Assembly: GCF_000828055.2 (NCBI RefSeq)
Contig: NZ_CP010523.2
Location: 3,038,001 to 3,102,000 of the forward strand
Direction: 5' to 3'
Length of the DNA stretch: 64,000 nucleotides
Source of the DNA: Klebsiella variicola
GTDB lineage: Bacteria; Pseudomonadota; Gammaproteobacteria; Enterobacterales; Enterobacteriaceae
The position numbers and the translations under genes are program-made. The notes beneath the pieces were generated by a model. That model did no database searches. It was not told the DNA's origin and was given only the letters and a program-made list of their open reading frames with translations. Positions 60,477-64,000 of this stretch are shown here, in pieces (position 1 is the stretch's first letter; every line of letters begins with the position of its first letter).

Positions 60477-61526
60477 TTGCCGTGGCGCATAGCGGGAGAT
60501 AGCCCGCGCCATCGCCGGGCCGGTCAGTAAAATGGTAAACAGCCGCAACGTCTGTAGCGCCATAATGAACGACATATCCGCCCGGGTGCCGGCGGCGATA
60601 ATCGCCACCGTGTCCAGGCCGCCAGGGCTGGTGGCCAGATAGGCGGTCATAAAGTCCATCTGCAGAATGTGGGTCAGGGCAAGGGCCATCAGGGCGCACA
60701 TCAGGATCAGCCCAAGAATAGAGGCGATAATCTGCGGCAGCGTCTTCAGCGCCAGCAGAAAAATGGCTTTATTAAACTGCAGCCCCACCGTCCAGCCCAG
60801 CACCGCATAGGCCATCGCCAGCAGCCACTCCGGCAGCTCCAGCATCATCCAGCCGCTGCCCTGGACCAGCGCGCCGAGCAGCATCGGCAACAGCATGGCC
60901 CCGGAGGGGATGCGCAGCCGCATGCCCAGCCAACAGGCTAGCGCCGTCAGCAGCAGCGTGAAAGGGAAATTCAGGGTCAACGATGGAAACCAGACAATAT
61001 CCTGAGTCATTTCCTGCGCTTCATTGCCCAACGCATAGCGCACCACCAGCGCCGCCGCGCCGACGACAAACAGCACCCGCAGATACTGCATCAGCGCCAC
61101 CAGCCGCACATCGGCCCCGTACTCCTGGGCCATCACCACCATTGCCGACGCGCCGCCGGGAGAGCTTCCCCAGGCGCCGGTGGCGCCCGGCAGCGCGCTG
61201 TAGCGAACCAGCAACCAGCCGGTGAGGCCGCTAATCGCCAGGGTGGTCAACAGGATCGCCAGCACCAGCGCCCAGTTGTTGAACAGCACGCCAAAAACAG
61301 AGGGATTAATCGCCCGGGCGATCATGCAGCCGACGATGGCCTGCGCCGCCAGATAACAGGGACGAGGGATGCTCAGCTTCACCCCGCGCAGGCTCAAAAT
61401 GAGACCGGCGATCAGCGGCCCCAGCAGTAGCGCTGCCGGCAAATGAAGGCGTAACAGCAGCGAGGAAAAGAGAACAGAGAGCAGCAGCAATGTCAGCCAG
61501 TGCCCGATCGCGCGACGCGACGCCAA
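60474..61526 (-). CDS. abrB: AbrB-family inner-membrane protein
   Basis: A 350-aa polytopic protein with two halves of similar structure (Leu-Pro-Ala-Ala-Leu-Leu-Leu-Gly-Pro, and Arg-Ile-Pro-Ser-Gly-Ala-Met-Leu-Leu-Pro), each ending in a Ser-Pro-Gly-Gly motif. This is the E. coli AbrB type, once called a regulator; transport or regulatory activity is unsettled. The start appears to be TTG at 61526 with a GGGGTGG site just upstream, because no ATG gives the expected N-terminus. It converges on tpx. Confidence 0.86.
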   Translation of the reverse strand: MASRRAIGHWLTLLLLSVLFSSLLLRLHLPAALLLGPLIAGLILSLRGVKLSIPRPCYLAAQAIVGCMIARAINPSVFGVLFNNWALVLAILLTTLAISGLTGWLLVRYSALPGATGAWGSSPGGASAMVVMAQEYGADVRLVALMQYLRVLFVVGAAALVVRYALGNEAQEMTQDIVWFPSLTLNFPFTLLLTALACWLGMRLRIPSGAMLLPMLLGALVQGSGWMMLELPEWLLAMAYAVLGWTVGLQFNKAIFLLALKTLPQIIASILGLILMCALMALALTHILQMDFMTAYLATSPGGLDTVAIIAAGTRADMSFIMALQTLRLFTILLTGPAMARAISRYAPRQ

Positions 61527-61626
61527 GATGCACCACCCCGGAAAAAGGATTAAAAAACCAGTATATACAGGTTTGGCCCGCTTTGCAGGCCGAATGCCGG
61601 CGACGTGGGTCGCCGGCCTGGCGGGA

Positions 61627-63168
61627 TTATTCGTCGCCCTTTTTCTGACTCAGACCATATTCACGCAGTTTATTGGCGATGGCGGTATGCGACACCCCCA
61701 GCCGCTTCGCCAGCTTACGGGTGCTGGGGTAGCTGCGATAGAGCTGGGTCAGCACCGAGCGCTCAAAGCGCCGGGTGATGTCGTCCAGCGACCCTTCCAT
61801 GGCCTCCTCGCCCACCGGCAGCGACGCGACGTCATGGTCCGGCAGCAGAATGTCCTGTGGACGCAGCTCAAATCCCTCCAGTTGGGTCAGCGCGCGATAG
61901 ACAGCATTCTTCAACTGGCGAACGTTGCCGGGCCAGCTGTAGCGGGTGAGCACCGTACTGAGATCGGCGGAGAGCTTCGGCCGCGGGACGCCCTGCTCAT
62001 CAGCAAAGCGGGCCACGAACAGCTCCGTCAGCGGCATAATGTCCTGCGGGCAGTCGCGCAGCGGCGGCAGATACAGCGTCAGGACGTTGAGGCGATAGTA
62101 GAGATCTTCGCGGAACAGCCCTTTCTGCACCAGTTCGACCAGGTTTTTCTGCGTCGCGCAGATCACCCGCACATCGACGTGCACTTCATGATCCTCGCCA
62201 ACTCGGCGGAAGGTGCCGTCGTTGAGGAAGCGCAGCAGCTTAGTCTGCATTCGCGGCGACATCTCGCCAATTTCATCCAGCAGCACCGAGCCGCCGTTGG
62301 CCTGCTCGAAGAAGCCCTTCTTACCCTGCAGCGCGTCGCCAAACAGCTCGCTCTCGACCGCGTCCTCGGGAATGGAGCCGCAGTTGAGCGCCAGATAAGG
62401 TTTGCCCGCCCGCGGGCTGGCCAGATGGCAGGCATGGGCCAGCAGATCTTTGCCGGTACCTGTGTCGCCGACAATCAGCAGCGGCGCGCTGAGCATCGCC
62501 AGCTTGCGCGCTTGCTCCACCACGTGGCGCATTTTCGGCCCCACCGCGAGGATCTGGCTGAAGGCGCTAGTGTCCTGGCTGGTCATGGTCTGCAGCTGGC
62601 GTCCCATGCGCACGGTTGAGCGCAGCATCGCTACGGCGCCGGTCAGCACCCGTTCGTTATGCTCCCCTTCCAGATAGACCGGGGTCACTTCCAGCAGATA
62701 GTTCTGTCCATTCACCACCACATGCTCCGCATGCGTCTCCTGCGGGCTGCTCTCCAGCCAGCGCTGAACGTTAAAATCGGCGATCAACTGGGCCACCGGA
62801 TGGTTGCGCAGCTTCGCCTGGCTTTGGCCAAACAGCAGGCAGCTGGCGGGGTTGGCCAGTTCCACCCTGCCTTTGGTATCCAGCGACAGCACCGGCTCCG
62901 GCATCGCCACCAGCAGCGCGCTGAGCGCCAGGTGTTCACGCTCAGACGGCATCCACGGCACGGTGCGCACGTCTGTCACGCCGGCGATACGGCGGATCTC
63001 TGCCATCAGGCTGCTGAACGTGGCGAACTCCAGTTCGGCAAAATTGAGGTAAATTCGGCCTATAGGGTCAATATCGATACCACGTAGATCAATGCCGCGC
63101 AGCACCAGCAAATCGAGCAATTCACGAGTCAGACCGAGACGGTCTTCACAAAAGACTTCAAGACGCAT
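61627..63168 (-). CDS. tyrR: TyrR, aromatic amino-acid transcriptional regulator
   Basis: A 513-aa regulator controlling aromatic amino-acid synthesis and transport genes with Tyr, Phe or Trp as effectors. An N-terminal ACT domain starts Met-Arg-Leu-Glu-Val-Phe, a PAS domain lies near 80-180, and the sigma54-type ATPase has Walker A Gly-Asp-Thr-Gly-Thr-Gly-Lys-Asp. The C-terminal helix-turn-helix is Arg-Leu-Gly-Val-Ser-His-Thr-Ala-Ile-Ala-Asn. I start at 63168, matching the E. coli protein; a GTG at 63180 would add four residues. A stem-loop without T run lies 9 bp past the stop (61596-61617). Confidence 0.96.
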   Translation of the reverse strand: MRLEVFCEDRLGLTRELLDLLVLRGIDLRGIDIDPIGRIYLNFAELEFATFSSLMAEIRRIAGVTDVRTVPWMPSEREHLALSALLVAMPEPVLSLDTKGRVELANPASCLLFGQSQAKLRNHPVAQLIADFNVQRWLESSPQETHAEHVVVNGQNYLLEVTPVYLEGEHNERVLTGAVAMLRSTVRMGRQLQTMTSQDTSAFSQILAVGPKMRHVVEQARKLAMLSAPLLIVGDTGTGKDLLAHACHLASPRAGKPYLALNCGSIPEDAVESELFGDALQGKKGFFEQANGGSVLLDEIGEMSPRMQTKLLRFLNDGTFRRVGEDHEVHVDVRVICATQKNLVELVQKGLFREDLYYRLNVLTLYLPPLRDCPQDIMPLTELFVARFADEQGVPRPKLSADLSTVLTRYSWPGNVRQLKNAVYRALTQLEGFELRPQDILLPDHDVASLPVGEEAMEGSLDDITRRFERSVLTQLYRSYPSTRKLAKRLGVSHTAIANKLREYGLSQKKGDE

Positions 63169-63238
63169 GGGAGTGTTCACCCTAAAAGTGCCAATGACGG
63201 GAGAATAATAGGACAGGAATGAGTTTTCGGGAAGCTAA

Positions 63239-63258
63239 CTGTCAACAATTATTGACAG
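63239..63258. promoter_or_regulatory. Probable TyrR box upstream of tyrR
   Basis: A perfect 20-bp inverted repeat with half sites CTGTCAA and TTGACAG around CAATTA. It fits the TyrR box TGTAAA-N6-TTTACA, except for C/G at one symmetric position, and lies 70 bp upstream of tyrR, as expected for autoregulation. Confidence 0.65.
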
Positions 63259-63340
63259 CATGGCGGAAAAATGGGCGTTGTGCCGTAAAGTCAGGCGGTC
63301 AGTGGTTAAATGAACGCCTGGGCGAGCCGGGATCCAACCT

Positions 63341-63379
63341 GCCCGGTAGGCCGGGCAAGGCGAAGCCGCCGCCCGGCAA
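63341..63379. repeat. REP-like palindromic element
   Basis: An imperfect GC-rich inverted repeat between ycjF and tyrR: GCCGGGC and GCCCGGC arms around AAGGCGAAGCCGCC. The sequence and the intergenic position fit the REP elements of enteric bacteria. It may shield the 3' end of the ycjF transcript. Confidence 0.7.
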
Positions 63380-63395
63380 TGTCTCTGAGCGGAGG

Positions 63396-64000
63396 TTACT
63401 TCTCCGGACTGGTTTTGCTTTTCTGCAGGGTCTCTTTCAGCTGCCCAATCAGCTCGCGACGAAAATCGCCGAGCCGCGGTTTATCATCGGCAATCCACGG
63501 TAGCGGGCGGCACAGCTCCATCGCCTTGATCCCGAGGCGGGCGGTCAGCAGTCCGGCACCGATGCCCTGTGCGGCGCGCGCCGACAGCCGGGCCGCCAGA
63601 TCCTGCGACATCCAGTCCATCCCCACCTCGCGCACCAGTTCGCTGGCGCCAGCGAAAGCGATATTCAGCAACACCAGGCGAAACAGTCGCAGACGACTGT
63701 AATACCCGAGCTCAATGCCGTACAACGTGGCAATTCGGTTGATCAGCCGCAGGTTACGCCAGGCGATAAACGCCATATCCACCAGCGCCAGCGGGCTGAC
63801 GGCAATCATCAGCGTCGACTCCGCCGCAGAACGGCTGATTTCCCGCCGCGCCTGGGCATCCAGCACCGGCTGCACCAGCTGCGCATAAAGGCTCACCACT
63901 TCCCGGTCGCTTTGCGTTTCGTGGATCGCGGCATACCAGCGCTGCAGCGCCGGATGCGACTGATCCAGACCCGCCTGCTGCGCCAGCTTTTCACAAAAGG
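63396..64000 (-). CDS. ycjF: YcjF-like DUF697 membrane protein (5' part outside window)
   Basis: The frame is open from the right window edge to the stop at 63396, about 201 codons of the C-terminal part. It includes [14 protein letters not shown] and the DUF697 helices (hydrophobic segment near Leu-Met-Ile-Ala-Val-Ser-Pro-Leu-Ala). YcjF lies beside tyrR in E. coli, usually with ycjX upstream, which would be outside the window. Its function is unknown; expression is tied to phage-shock-type envelope stress in E. coli. Confidence 0.9.
   Translation of the reverse strand, partial: FCEKLAQQAGLDQSHPALQRWYAAIHETQSDREVVSLYAQLVQPVLDAQARREISRSAAESTLMIAVSPLALVDMAFIAWRNLRLINRIATLYGIELGYYSRLRLFRLVLLNIAFAGASELVREVGMDWMSQDLAARLSARAAQGIGAGLLTARLGIKAMELCRPLPWIADDKPRLGDFRRELIGQLKETLQKSKTSPEK

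Noticed and set aside
61596-61617. 9-bp perfect stem-loop after tyrR
   Set aside because: No T run follows in the direction of tyrR, so it is not called as a terminator.
1-64000. tRNA, rRNA, CRISPR arrays and transposase genes
   Set aside because: I looked and saw no cloverleaf, spaced repeat array or transposase frame in the window.

Overview
The window looks like chromosomal DNA of a Klebsiella (K. pneumoniae complex) or a close enterobacterial relative. The right end carries the conserved enterobacterial order tyrR - abrB - tpx - ycjG - mpaA - mppA, plus the start of ycjF. The left end carries a type VI secretion (T6SS) operon in the order usual for Klebsiella. Most of the DNA is GC-rich. 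AT-rich islands occur upstream of both tssB genes and around 51-52 kb and 54.7-55.7 kb, which suggests acquired DNA.

Positions 1-25.8 kb hold one long leftward T6SS operon: tssB, tssC, tssK, tssL, an OmpA-like gene, hcp, clpV, vgrG, a DUF4123 adaptor, a tandemly duplicated toxin/immunity module, a PAAR tip protein, a two-TM accessory protein, tssM and tssA (cut by the window edge). The module is 3.6 kb and encodes a Tle1-type DUF2235 lipase preceded by two DUF3304 lipoprotein immunity proteins. It occurs twice back to back, giving two lipases and four immunity genes with patchy divergence. tssE, tssF, tssG and tssJ are not in the window and may lie beyond position 1.

Positions 26.4-29.4 kb hold small accessory genes: a DJ-1/PfpI protein, an SDR oxidoreductase, a LysR gene with an in-frame stop, and a YmcF-like small cold-shock protein. 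Positions 29.4-45.3 kb hold two divergent gene groups that I read as one envelope-polysaccharide system. Leftward are an OpgC-like acyltransferase, an outer-membrane barrel protein, a REC-PP2C phosphatase, a STAS protein and an RsbW-like kinase. Rightward are a BcsA-like glycosyltransferase, three DUF3131 proteins, a globin-like protein with Gln at the expected proximal-His position, a soluble hybrid histidine kinase and a periplasmic GH2 hydrolase. This is the best candidate here for an undescribed system.

Positions 45.3-49.7 kb hold an aldo/keto reductase, an MFS exporter, a secreted dienelactone-hydrolase-like protein and a divergent LysR regulator. Positions 49.7-56.3 kb are a graveyard of mobile DNA. 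It contains a second T6SS locus collapsed by deletion (intact tssB2, 28 codons of tssC, then the end of vgrG), an orphan Tli3-like immunity gene, a truncated Tle3-like lipase, PAAR and a two-TM fragment. It also contains two pseudogenes typical of SPI-7/PFGI-1-type integrative conjugative elements (DUF3577 and PilL). From 56.3 kb to the end is core genome for murein-peptide recycling, peroxide defence and aromatic amino-acid regulation.
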